Shown here one piece after another: positions 16,716 to 23,405 of a DNA stretch of 32,300 nt. Under the pieces are notes generated by a model. It was not told the origin of the DNA. It did no database searches and saw nothing but the letters and a program-made list of their open reading frames with translations. The number at the start of each line of letters is the position of its first letter. The stretch's first letter is position 1. The position numbers and the translations under genes are program-made. The stretch is from JBHENN01 sp046262015 (GTDB taxonomy: Bacteria; Actinomycetota; CADDZG01; WHSQ01): contig JBHENN010000124.1 in the NCBI GenBank assembly GCA_046262015.1, forward strand, positions 1-32,300, read 5' to 3'.

Positions 16716-16738
16716 GGCTCGATTCTAGACTCTGTCTC
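16716..16738. promoter_or_regulatory. Second overlapping bidirectional -10 pair
   Basis: Between divergent starts only 23 nt apart, the block ATTCTAGACT holds TAGACT on the + strand (16726-16731), 7 nt before GTG 16739, and TAGAAT on the - strand (complement of 16722-16727), 6 nt before ATG 16715. The hexamers overlap by two base pairs (the central TA) and both fit leaderless transcription. Confidence 0.7.
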
Positions 16739-17752
16739 GTGCGCACGGGACTGGCGCTTCCTCACTACGACTCGAGCTATGCCGGCCGGGACGTTTCGTG
16801 GGAGGGCCTGCGCGAGGTCGCACAGACCGCCGAAGCCGTGGGCCTCGACTCCATCTGGACCTCGGATCACCTCTTTCTGGACTGGGGCAAGTACGGCGGC
16901 GAGCCGGTGACCAGAGGTTCGTTCGAATGCTGGACCACGATGAGCGCGCTCGCGGCGCAAACGAGCCGGGTCCGGATCGGCTCCCTCGCGCTGTGCAACG
17001 ACCTGCGCAACCCCGCGCTTCTCGCCAAGATGGCGGCGTCGCTCGACGTCCTGTCGAACGGACGCCTGGACCTCGCGCTGGGAGCCGGTTGGTACGAGCC
17101 CGAGTACGACGCCGCCGGGATCGAGTTCCTGCGTCCTCGGGCGCGGATCGCCAAGCTGGGCGAGGCAGCGCAGATCGTGGGCCGACTCCTGGACGGCGAG
17201 GAGGTCACCTTCGCCGGCGAGCACTATCGGCTGACCGGAGCCATCTGCCGGCCGGGCCCGATCCAATCGCCGCGCCCGCCGATCTGGATCGGCGGCAAGG
17301 GCGACCGCTTGCTGTCGGTGGTGGCGCGCGCCGCGGACGGATGGAACTTCTCGTGGGTGGGCTCTATCGAGACCTATCGCGAGCGGCTAGAACGGTTCCA
17401 CCGAGCGTGCGACGAGGCGGGACGGGACCCCGCCACCGTGCGGCGATCGGTCGGCGCGTACGTGCTCGTGGGGCGGGACGAGCGCGATCTGGAGCGACGC
17501 TACGCCCGTCTGTTCGAGCGGACGCCGAGCGGGGTGCTGCCCCGTGAGGGGGGTGGCAGCGGAGTATCCTGGGAGACGTTCCGGGACCGAGGCATCGCCG
17601 GGACGATAGACGAAGTCGTCGACCGGTTAGGAGAGTTCGCCGACCTCGGTGTGGAGGAGCTGATCGTCACCCTGGGGGCGCTGCCGTTCCAGGTAGGCGA
17701 CCTCGAGGACGTCGAGCTCCTCGGGACCGAGCTGGCCCCGGCGATGCGCTAG
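16739..17752 (+). CDS. LLM-class (luciferase-like) flavin/F420-dependent oxidoreductase
   Basis: This 337-residue protein is a bacterial-luciferase-type barrel enzyme. It shows TGLALPHYDSS, AVGLDSIWTSDHL, VRIGSLALCNDLRNPALLAKM, LDVLSNGRLDLALGAGWYEPEY, and PPIWIGGKGDRLLSVVAR. The GAGWYEPEY and WIGG patterns are typical of the actinobacterial F420-dependent group, but FMN use cannot be ruled out. Substrate is unknown. Its start is a GTG 7 nt after TAGACT without a ribosome binding site, so the mRNA is probably leaderless. Confidence 0.85.
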   Translation: MRTGLALPHYDSSYAGRDVSWEGLREVAQTAEAVGLDSIWTSDHLFLDWGKYGGEPVTRGSFECWTTMSALAAQTSRVRIGSLALCNDLRNPALLAKMAASLDVLSNGRLDLALGAGWYEPEYDAAGIEFLRPRARIAKLGEAAQIVGRLLDGEEVTFAGEHYRLTGAICRPGPIQSPRPPIWIGGKGDRLLSVVARAADGWNFSWVGSIETYRERLERFHRACDEAGRDPATVRRSVGAYVLVGRDERDLERRYARLFERTPSGVLPREGGGSGVSWETFRDRGIAGTIDEVVDRLGEFADLGVEELIVTLGALPFQVGDLEDVELLGTELAPAMR

Positions 17753-17770
17753 CAGAGGGAGGTATCACCC

Positions 17771-18043
17771 GTGCCCACGCCCAGCCTGCCGGAGATGCTC
17801 GTGCTGCTGTTCATCCTGCTCCTCGTCTTCGGCGCGGCAAAGCTCCCCAAGCTCGCCCGCTCGATGGGCCAGGCCGGCAAGGAGTTCAAAGCCGGTCTCA
17901 AAGAGGGCTATCAGGAGCAGCCGGTCGAAGGCCCCTGCCCGTTCTGCGGCATCGCCGTTCCCGAAGACTCCAAGTTCTGTCCCGGTTGTGGCAAGGACTC
18001 GGACGCGATAGTCGGCGAGAAGGCGCGTCTCAAGAGCGCGTGA
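17771..18043 (+). CDS. TatA/TatE-like translocase subunit with C-terminal zinc ribbon
   Basis: The 90-residue protein has a TatA-type membrane helix (about 7-22) followed by the hinge and amphipathic helix FGAAKLPKLARSMGQAGKEF. To this is added a zinc ribbon with C56/C59 (CPFCG) and C70/C73 (CPGCG). TatA forms the pore-like part of the twin-arginine pathway for folded proteins. Ordinary TatA has an acidic, unstructured tail instead of a zinc ribbon. No tatC or tatB is close by. GGGAGG supports the GTG start. It is 18 nt downstream of the LLM gene and is probably in its operon. Confidence 0.87.
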   Translation: MPTPSLPEMLVLLFILLLVFGAAKLPKLARSMGQAGKEFKAGLKEGYQEQPVEGPCPFCGIAVPEDSKFCPGCGKDSDAIVGEKARLKSA

Positions 18044-18095
18044 GCCCCGGCACCGCGGCGCGGTTTCACGGCGTCGGGGGTGAGGTAGGAATCGG

Positions 18096-18145
18096 TAGCG
18101 TTCGCCCCGGTGGTGGGTCGAGGGGCTCCGGCACACGGGGGAGGA
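18096..18145 (+). promoter_or_regulatory. Possible promoter and RBS of the HD-GYP gene
   Basis: TAGCGT at 18096-18101 could be a -10 box with start near 18108. GGGGGAGGA just before the GTG at 18150 is a strong ribosome binding site, so this gene, unlike several neighbours, has a leader. Confidence 0.4.
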
Positions 18146-18149
18146 CGTC

Positions 18150-19373
18150 GTGCACCATCCCGCAGTCGATCCGGCCGCGGTGAGACCGCGCACCCAGGAG
18201 GCACACGGCGTCGCGCTCCCGGCGTTGGAAGACATCAGCCTCCTCCTGTCGACGTCTCACCTTCCACAGACCCTTTCCGAGGAGTTCTTCACGCGCCTGC
18301 TCTCGTTGTTCGGTGCACAGGTTGGAAGCATCTTTCTCCAAGACGACGACGGCGAGCTGTGGCGCGTCGCGCCGCGTCTGCGCCAGGAAGGTGAGATCGC
18401 CGAGGCAATGCAAGACGCAGGAGCCGCGGTCGCTGCCGGTCGAGACCCGTTCCTGGCGTCCGGCGGGAGCAGCCACCACCTCCTGGCGGCGCCGATCCGG
18501 TTCAACAACGCGGTCCTCGGCTCGCTGGTGCTCGCCCGGCGCGACGGCTCGTTCGACGAGAGGGACCTCGGGATAGCGACAACCCTGGCCATGCAGTTCG
18601 GGCTCGCGATCGAACGCGCCCGCACCCAGCGGGAGCTCGACCGCAAGATCGCGGAGGCGAACGTGTTCGAGCAGCGCCTGGAGACATCCGCGCAGGATGT
18701 CCAGGCGGCGATGATCGCCGAGAGGCAACGCAGTGAGGAGCTTGCCGGAGCTCTCCTCGCGCTCGAGCAGTCCCACCTCGCCACCGTGCGCGGGCTGGCC
18801 ATAGCCGTCGAGGCCAAGGACGCGTACACCGCCGGCCACCTGAAGCGGGTCACACGCTACGCGTCGATCCTCGTGAAGCTGATAGCGCCGGGCCAGTCGT
18901 CCGACCGGCAGATGGAGTTCGGCTTCCTCCTGCACGACATCGGCAAGCTCGGCGTCCCGGACGCCGTGTTGCAGAAAAGCGGCCCTCTGACGCCGGCCGA
19001 GTGGGAGCTGATGAAGCTGCATCCCGAGACCGGCAGGCGGATCCTCGAAGACATCCCCTTCCTCGATCGCGCCAAGGAGATCGTCTACGCCCACCACGAG
19101 CGGTGGGACGGGGCGGGCTACCCGCGGGGACTGGCCGGGATGGACATCCCGCTGGGGGCTCGGATCTTCCCGCTCGCCGATACGTTCGACGCGATGACCT
19201 CGGACCGGCCGTACCGGGCAGGTCTTCCGATCGAGGAGGCGCGCGCCGAGATCGGCCGGGGATCGGGGAGCCAGTTCTGGCCCGACGCGGTCGAGGCGTT
19301 CATGCAGATCCCGCTCGACGAGCTGCGAGCCACCGCCGCGGCCGACGACGACGACAACGTCCTCGAGGCCTAG
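18150..19373 (+). CDS. GAF-HD-GYP protein, probable cyclic-di-GMP phosphodiesterase
   Basis: The 407-residue protein has a GAF sensor domain (about 25-155), a helical linker (about 157-210, coiled-coil-like), and an HD-GYP domain. The catalytic HD is at 262-263 in LLHDIGKLGVP, the following histidines are in HPETGRR and AHHERWDGAGYP, and the GYP triplet is 323-325. FPLADTFDAMTSDRPYR is also typical. All metal ligands appear intact, so it should hydrolyse cyclic di-GMP or a related cyclic dinucleotide. It ends in an acidic tail. No membrane segment is present. No GGDEF partner lies in the window. Confidence 0.88.
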   Translation: MHHPAVDPAAVRPRTQEAHGVALPALEDISLLLSTSHLPQTLSEEFFTRLLSLFGAQVGSIFLQDDDGELWRVAPRLRQEGEIAEAMQDAGAAVAAGRDPFLASGGSSHHLLAAPIRFNNAVLGSLVLARRDGSFDERDLGIATTLAMQFGLAIERARTQRELDRKIAEANVFEQRLETSAQDVQAAMIAERQRSEELAGALLALEQSHLATVRGLAIAVEAKDAYTAGHLKRVTRYASILVKLIAPGQSSDRQMEFGFLLHDIGKLGVPDAVLQKSGPLTPAEWELMKLHPETGRRILEDIPFLDRAKEIVYAHHERWDGAGYPRGLAGMDIPLGARIFPLADTFDAMTSDRPYRAGLPIEEARAEIGRGSGSQFWPDAVEAFMQIPLDELRATAAADDDDNVLEA

Positions 19374-19469
19374 CGGCGCGCGGGCGTAGGTTGGCCGTGG
19401 CGGTTCCTGGGAACGCTGGTGTCTGGAGCGCCCGGTCCCGCCGAAGACGACCCGATCGGGGGAAGGGCA

Positions 19470-19712
19470 GTGGAGAGAGTCGTCATGTACTCGACCACCT
19501 GGTGCGGGCACTGCCGGCGGCTGGCGCGACAGCTGGCCGAGGCCGGGATCCCCTTCGAGGTGGTGGACCTCGACCGCCACCGCGAGCACGAGGCCAAGAT
19601 CGTCGCCAAGACGGGCGGGTTCCGCACCGTCCCCACGATCGAGATCGGGACCCGGCTGCTGGTGAACCCGTCCGTGACCGAGGTCGCGAGCGCGCTGGCG
19701 GCCGCCTCCTGA
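19470..19712 (+). CDS. Glutaredoxin/mycoredoxin-like protein
   Basis: This 80-residue thioredoxin-fold protein begins VERVVMYSTTWCGHC, with the redox pair C12/C15 (CGHC), and carries TVPTIEIG, the cis-proline loop. The length fits actinobacterial mycoredoxins, which reduce mixed disulfides using mycothiol. I start it at GTG 19470, after GGGGGAAGGG; a GTG at 19419 would add 17 unsupported residues. TAGGTT (19387-19392) is a possible -10 box. It ends 28 nt before the rhodanese-ThiF gene, and a reductant next to a sulfur-transfer enzyme is a natural pairing. Confidence 0.85.
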   Translation: MERVVMYSTTWCGHCRRLARQLAEAGIPFEVVDLDRHREHEAKIVAKTGGFRTVPTIEIGTRLLVNPSVTEVASALAAAS

Positions 19713-19723
19713 GCTTTAGTCCG

Positions 19724-19740
19724 TATAGTAAGGTGTAAAC
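19724..19740 (+). promoter_or_regulatory. -10 box of the rhodanese-ThiF gene
   Basis: TATAGT at 19724-19729 is the strongest consensus -10 box in the window and would start transcription about 5 nt before the ATG at 19741, giving a nearly leaderless message. Confidence 0.6.
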
Positions 19741-20907
19741 ATGCCAAACTACCGGGACCTCCTCCGGGCCGCCAAGGAGCACCTCGTCGAGCTGCCCCCT
19801 CAGGAGGTCCACGACCGCCTCGCGGCGGGCCACCGCCTCGCGCTGCTCGACGTGCGGGAGCAGGACGAGGTCGTGCACGGCGCGGTCCCCGGCGCCCATC
19901 ACCTGGGGCGGGCCCATCTCGAGACCCGGGTCGAGGACGTGCTCCCGGACAAGGACGCCGAGGTGGTCGTCTACTGCGCCAGCGGTGTCCGGAGCGCATT
20001 CGTCGGCAAGACCCTGCGCGACCTCGGCTACACCGACGTCAAGCACATGGCGGGAGGCTTCAACCGGTGGCGCGACCTCGGCTACGACTTCTCGGTCCCG
20101 CGTGTGCTCGACGCCGCCCAACGGGACCGCTACTCCCGCCACCTGATCCTGCCCGACGTGGGTGAGAGCGGGCAGATCGCCCTCCTCGACGCCAAGGTGC
20201 TGTCGATCGGCGCCGGGGGCCTGGGCTCGCCCGCGCTCCTCTATCTGGCGGCTGCCGGCGTGGGCACGATCGGGATCGTCGACTCCGACACGGTCGAGGC
20301 GAGCAACCTTCAGCGGCAGGTCATCCACAACACCGACCGCATCGGGATGCTCAAGGCCGAGTCCGCGAAGGAAGCGATCACCAAGCTCAATCCCGACGTC
20401 GAGGTGGTCGTCCACCCCTTCCGCCTCGACGAGAGCAATGCCCGGGACCTCATCTCCGGTTACGACCTCGTCGTGGACGGTTGCGACAACTTCGAGACGC
20501 GCTACATCGTCAACGACGTGGCCGTAGAGCTGCGCAAGCCCGTCGTCCATGGCGCGATCTTCCGGTTCGAAGGCATGGCGTCGACCTTCGTGCCCTTCGA
20601 AGGACCCTGCTATCGCTGTCTCTATCCGGAGGCTCCTCCGCCCGAGCTCGCCCCTACCTGAAGCGAGGCCGGCGTCCTGGGCGTGCTCCCGGGAATCATC
20701 GGATCTCTCCAGGCGAACGAGGCGCTCAAGCTCATCGCCGGCTACGGCCAGCCGCTCGTCGGGCGCTTGTTGACATTCGACGCGCAGTCGACCACCTTCG
20801 CCGAGGTGAAGGTGAGGCGCGACCCTGCCTGTCCGACGTGCGGGGATGGCGCCGCGTCCGGGGCCGAGCCGCCCGAGGTGCGGCAGGAGCCGGCGCCGGT
20901 CCCGTAA
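19741..20907 (+). CDS. Rhodanese-ThiF/MoeB fusion, probable selenoprotein (in-frame TGA at codon 307)
   Basis: Read through TGA 20659-20661, this is a 388-residue protein. Residues 20-118 are a rhodanese domain with C79 in VVYCASGVRSA. Residues 123-367 are a ThiF/MoeB adenylyltransferase: GAGGLG (157-162), NLQRQV (189-194), VVDGCDN (244-250), and zinc pairs C290/C293 and C364/C367. It should adenylate a ubiquitin-like sulfur carrier (MoaD or ThiS type) and pass it sulfur. The TGA replaces the conserved crossover-loop cysteine: T-TGA-SEAGVLG here against TCVEAG in E. coli MoeB. Sequence after it is fully conserved family sequence in the same frame, so decay is unlikely. A SECIS-like hairpin follows. 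Compared with MoeZ the domain order is reversed. Without recoding the product would stop at residue 306. Confidence 0.85.
20659..20661 (+). other. In-frame TGA, probable selenocysteine codon (Sec307)
   Basis: The only in-frame stop in an otherwise intact 389-codon reading frame. It coincides with the family's conserved loop cysteine (TGC or TGT differ from TGA by one base). TGA is an ordinary stop for many genes in the window, so general code change is excluded. Alternatives are a recent nonsense mutation or a base error. Confidence 0.75.
20675..20694 (+). promoter_or_regulatory. SECIS-like hairpin downstream of the TGA
   Basis: TCCTGGG (20675-20681) pairs with CCCGGGA (20688-20694) in a 7-bp stem with one G-U, closing the six-base loop CGTGCT (20682-20687). 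Twenty nucleotides separate the TGA from the loop; in E. coli fdhF it is 17. Bacterial SECIS loops need a G near the 5' side of the loop; here G is second and is followed by U. The loop pattern xGxxCU is shared with the fdhF loop AGGUCU. It lies inside coding sequence, as bacterial SECIS elements do. Confidence 0.65.
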
Positions 20908-20917
20908 CCTCCCGGCC

Positions 20918-21403
20918 ATGAAGGTCGTGGTCCTGTCCGATACGCACACGCGCGGGTTCTCCCGGTCGCTGCCGTTCGGGGCGTGGCCCTATGTCGAGAG
21001 CGCCGACCACGTCCTCCACGCAGGAGACGTGTGCGAGCCCTCCCTCCTCACCGAGCTGAAGGCGTTCGCGCCGGTGACCGCCGTCGTCGGGAACTGTGAC
21101 GCGAACGACGTGCGCGCCTGGGGCGCCACCGACGAGGCCGTGATCGACCTCGATGGGGTGCGGGTCGCGATGGTGCACGACTCCGGATACTCGAAAGGAC
21201 GATGGGAGCGCATGAGGGAGCGTTTCCCGGACGCGCGTGTGGTGGTCTTCGGCCACTCCCACATGCCGTTCAACGAGGACCGCGACGGCCTGCTGCTCTT
21301 CAACCCGGGAAGTCCGACATGGAAGCGCAAGGCTCCGTTCCCGTCGATGGGCATCCTGTGGATCGAGGGTGGAGAGGTCGAAGGAGAGATCTTCCCCGTC
21401 TGA
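20918..21403 (+). CDS. YfcE/MJ0936-type metallophosphoesterase
   Basis: The 161-residue enzyme has the metal-binding motifs of the small calcineurin-like phosphodiesterases: VVLSDTHT (D8, H10), LHAGDV, VVGNCDAND, MVHDSGY and VFGHSHMPF. These enzymes hydrolyse phosphodiesters using two metal ions; the physiological substrate is not known. The ATG stands 7 nt after TAACCT (20905-20910), and that -10 box contains the TAA stop codon of the rhodanese-ThiF gene. No ribosome binding site is present, so a leaderless transcript is likely. Confidence 0.88.
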   Translation: MKVVVLSDTHTRGFSRSLPFGAWPYVESADHVLHAGDVCEPSLLTELKAFAPVTAVVGNCDANDVRAWGATDEAVIDLDGVRVAMVHDSGYSKGRWERMRERFPDARVVVFGHSHMPFNEDRDGLLLFNPGSPTWKRKAPFPSMGILWIEGGEVEGEIFPV

Positions 21404-21413
21404 CGGCCGCGCT

Positions 21414-21426
21414 TAGGGTTCCGCCC
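21414..21426 (+). promoter_or_regulatory. Leaderless -10 box of the glycosyltransferase operon
   Basis: TAGGGT at 21414-21419 is followed after 7 nt by GTG 21427, with no ribosome binding site. Confidence 0.6.
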
Positions 21427-22686
21427 GTGACGGACACCGGCTTGCGGATCGCTCTGCTCTCGTACCGGGGCGATCCACATTGCGGGGGCCAGGGTGTCTA
21501 CGTCCGATATCTGAGCCGGGCGTTGATCGAGATCGGCCACCACGTCGAGGTGTTCGGCGCCCGCCCCTATCCCGCCCTCGACCCCAGGGTTCCCTTCACC
21601 GCGGTCGACAGCCTCGACCTGTATCGCGGCGACGATCCCTTCCGAAGGCCGCGGCGCGCCGAGATCCGCGACGGCATCGACGTCCTCGAGTACGCGATGA
21701 TGTGCGCGGGCAGGTTCCCCGAACCCCTGACGTTCTCGCTGCGGGTCGCCCGACTCTTGCTCGAGCGCACGCGCGACTTCGACGTCGTGCACGACAACCA
21801 GTGCCTCGGATACGGGTTGCTCCGGATCCAGCGATCGGGCCTCCCCGTCGTCGCGACCGTGCACCACCCGGTCTCGGTGGACCGCGACCTCGAGGTCGCG
21901 CGCGCGGTGTCGAGGTCGAAGCGGGCCGCGCTGCGCAGGTGGTACTCGTTCACCACGATGCAGGCCCGGGTGGCGCGCCGGCTGGCGGGATCGATCACCG
22001 TGTCGGAGTCGGCGCGCGCCGACCTCCAGCGTCACTTCCGGGTGAACGCGGCGACGGTCGCGGTGATCCCCAACGGCGTCGACGCGGAGCTCTTCGGGCC
22101 CCTCCCGGCGGAGCCCCGCGTGCCCGGCAGGATCGTGACGACGTCGAGCGCCGACGCAGCGCTGAAGGGCCTCGTCTTCTTGATCGAGGCCGTTGCCAAG
22201 CTGCGCACCGAACGACCCGTGGAGCTGGTCGTGATCGGCAAGCCGCGGGAGCGCGGGGCGGTGGCACGTGCGATCGAGCGGTTCGCGCTCGGCGATGTGG
22301 TGCGGTTCGAGAGCGATGTGGACGTGCTGCGGTTGGTCGAGCTCTACGCCCAGGCCGAGGTCGCGGTCGTGCCGTCGCTCTACGAGGGCTTCTCGCTGCC
22401 GGCCGTCGAGGCGATGGCCTGCGCGGTCCCCGTCGTGGCCACCACTGCCGGCGCGCTCCCCGAGGTCGTCGGGACCGGCGGGGAGGCGGGGATGCTCGTC
22501 CCTCCAGGGGATGCGGAGGCCCTCAGGGACGCGCTCGGCCGGATGCTGTCGGATCCGTCGCGGCGGGCGAGGATGGGAGCGCGGGGGCGACAGCGCGCGG
22601 TCGAGCATTTCGGTTGGGGGCGTGCTGCCGAGGCCACCGCGGCGCACCTCCGCACGGTCGCGCGCGCGTGGGGTGCCCGGTGCTGA
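21427..22686 (+). CDS. Glycosyltransferase, GT4 family
   Basis: The 419-residue protein is a GT-B retaining glycosyltransferase. The N-terminal half has RIALLSYRGDPHCGGQGVYV, the glycine-rich acceptor loop, and VVATVHHPVSVD. The C-terminal half has VIPNGVDAELFGP and the donor motif PSLYEGFSLPAVEAMACAVP with the EX7E pair. It would move a sugar from a nucleotide-sugar to an acceptor, probably lipid or glycan, at the inner face of the membrane. The GTG at 21427 is preferred over upstream starts because of the -10 box at 21414 and because conserved sequence begins at once. It overlaps the next gene by 7 bp. Confidence 0.9.
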   Translation: MTDTGLRIALLSYRGDPHCGGQGVYVRYLSRALIEIGHHVEVFGARPYPALDPRVPFTAVDSLDLYRGDDPFRRPRRAEIRDGIDVLEYAMMCAGRFPEPLTFSLRVARLLLERTRDFDVVHDNQCLGYGLLRIQRSGLPVVATVHHPVSVDRDLEVARAVSRSKRAALRRWYSFTTMQARVARRLAGSITVSESARADLQRHFRVNAATVAVIPNGVDAELFGPLPAEPRVPGRIVTTSSADAALKGLVFLIEAVAKLRTERPVELVVIGKPRERGAVARAIERFALGDVVRFESDVDVLRLVELYAQAEVAVVPSLYEGFSLPAVEAMACAVPVVATTAGALPEVVGTGGEAGMLVPPGDAEALRDALGRMLSDPSRRARMGARGRQRAVEHFGWGRAAEATAAHLRTVARAWGARC

Positions 22687-23405
22687 CGGTCGACTACGAC
22701 CGTCTCGGGGTCCGACCCGGTGAGCTGCTGCTGGACCTCGGGTGCGGGTCGGGGCGGCACACCTTCGAGGCACTCCGCCGGGGGCTGTCGGTCGCGGCGG
22801 TGGACCTCGACGCCCGGGTGGTGCGTGAGGTGGTGGGATCCTCCGCCGGTGCGTGCGACGAGCAGCCCCCGGCGCGCCGCCGCTTCGGTTTGCGCGGTGA
22901 CGCGCTGGCGCTGCCGTTCGAGGACCACAGCTTCGACCGCGCGATCGTCTCCGAGGTGCTCGAGCACATCACAGAGGACCAGCGGGCGATGGAGGAGGTC
23001 GTCCGGGTGCTGAAGCCGGGCGGCACGGTCGCGGTGAGCGTCCCGCGCTGGTGGCCCGAGCGCGTCTGCTGGGCGTTGTCGGCTCCCTATCACCAGAACG
23101 AGGGCGGTCACCTCCGGATCTACCGGGCGGGCGACCTCACCCGCAAGCTCCGGCGCGCCGGCCTGTCGGTGGTTGACACGCACCATGCGCACGCGCTGCA
23201 CTCGCCGTACTGGTGGCTGAAGTGCGCCTTCGGGGTGCGCAACGAGGACGCGTTCGTACCGCGGCTGTACCACCGCTTCCTGGTCTGGGACCTGATGACG
23301 CGTCCCCCGGCGGTCCGCAGGATCGAGCGCGCGCTCGACCCCCTTCTCGGTAAGAGCATCGTCGTCTATCTCCGCAAGCAGCGATCCTCCCCGGCGCGCC
23401 CGTGA
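22680..23405 (+). CDS. Class I SAM-dependent methyltransferase
   Basis: This 241-residue protein has methyltransferase motif I LLDLGCGSGRHTFEALRRG, the acidic end of strand 2 in AVDLDARVV, GDALALPFEDHSFD, and VVRVLKPGGTVAVSVPRW. This is the UbiE/Methyltransf_11 type. The start is a GTG inside the end of the glycosyltransferase gene, and its own end overlaps the following gene by 4 bp (GTGA), so all three are co-translated. The acceptor is unknown; it probably modifies the same product. Confidence 0.9.
   Translation: MLTVDYDRLGVRPGELLLDLGCGSGRHTFEALRRGLSVAAVDLDARVVREVVGSSAGACDEQPPARRRFGLRGDALALPFEDHSFDRAIVSEVLEHITEDQRAMEEVVRVLKPGGTVAVSVPRWWPERVCWALSAPYHQNEGGHLRIYRAGDLTRKLRRAGLSVVDTHHAHALHSPYWWLKCAFGVRNEDAFVPRLYHRFLVWDLMTRPPAVRRIERALDPLLGKSIVVYLRKQRSSPARP

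Noticed and set aside
20659..20661. Whole-genome UGA reassignment (to Trp or Gly) as the explanation for the in-frame TGA
   Set aside because: Many clear genes here end at TGA (korA, korB, both MetE-like genes, the glycosyltransferase, the CitE-like lyase and others), and no other conserved gene has an internal TGA.
20683..20907. Separate small gene from GTG 20683
   Set aside because: Its sequence is the C-terminal part of the ThiF/MoeB domain in the same frame as 19741-20658, so it is the continuation of one protein.
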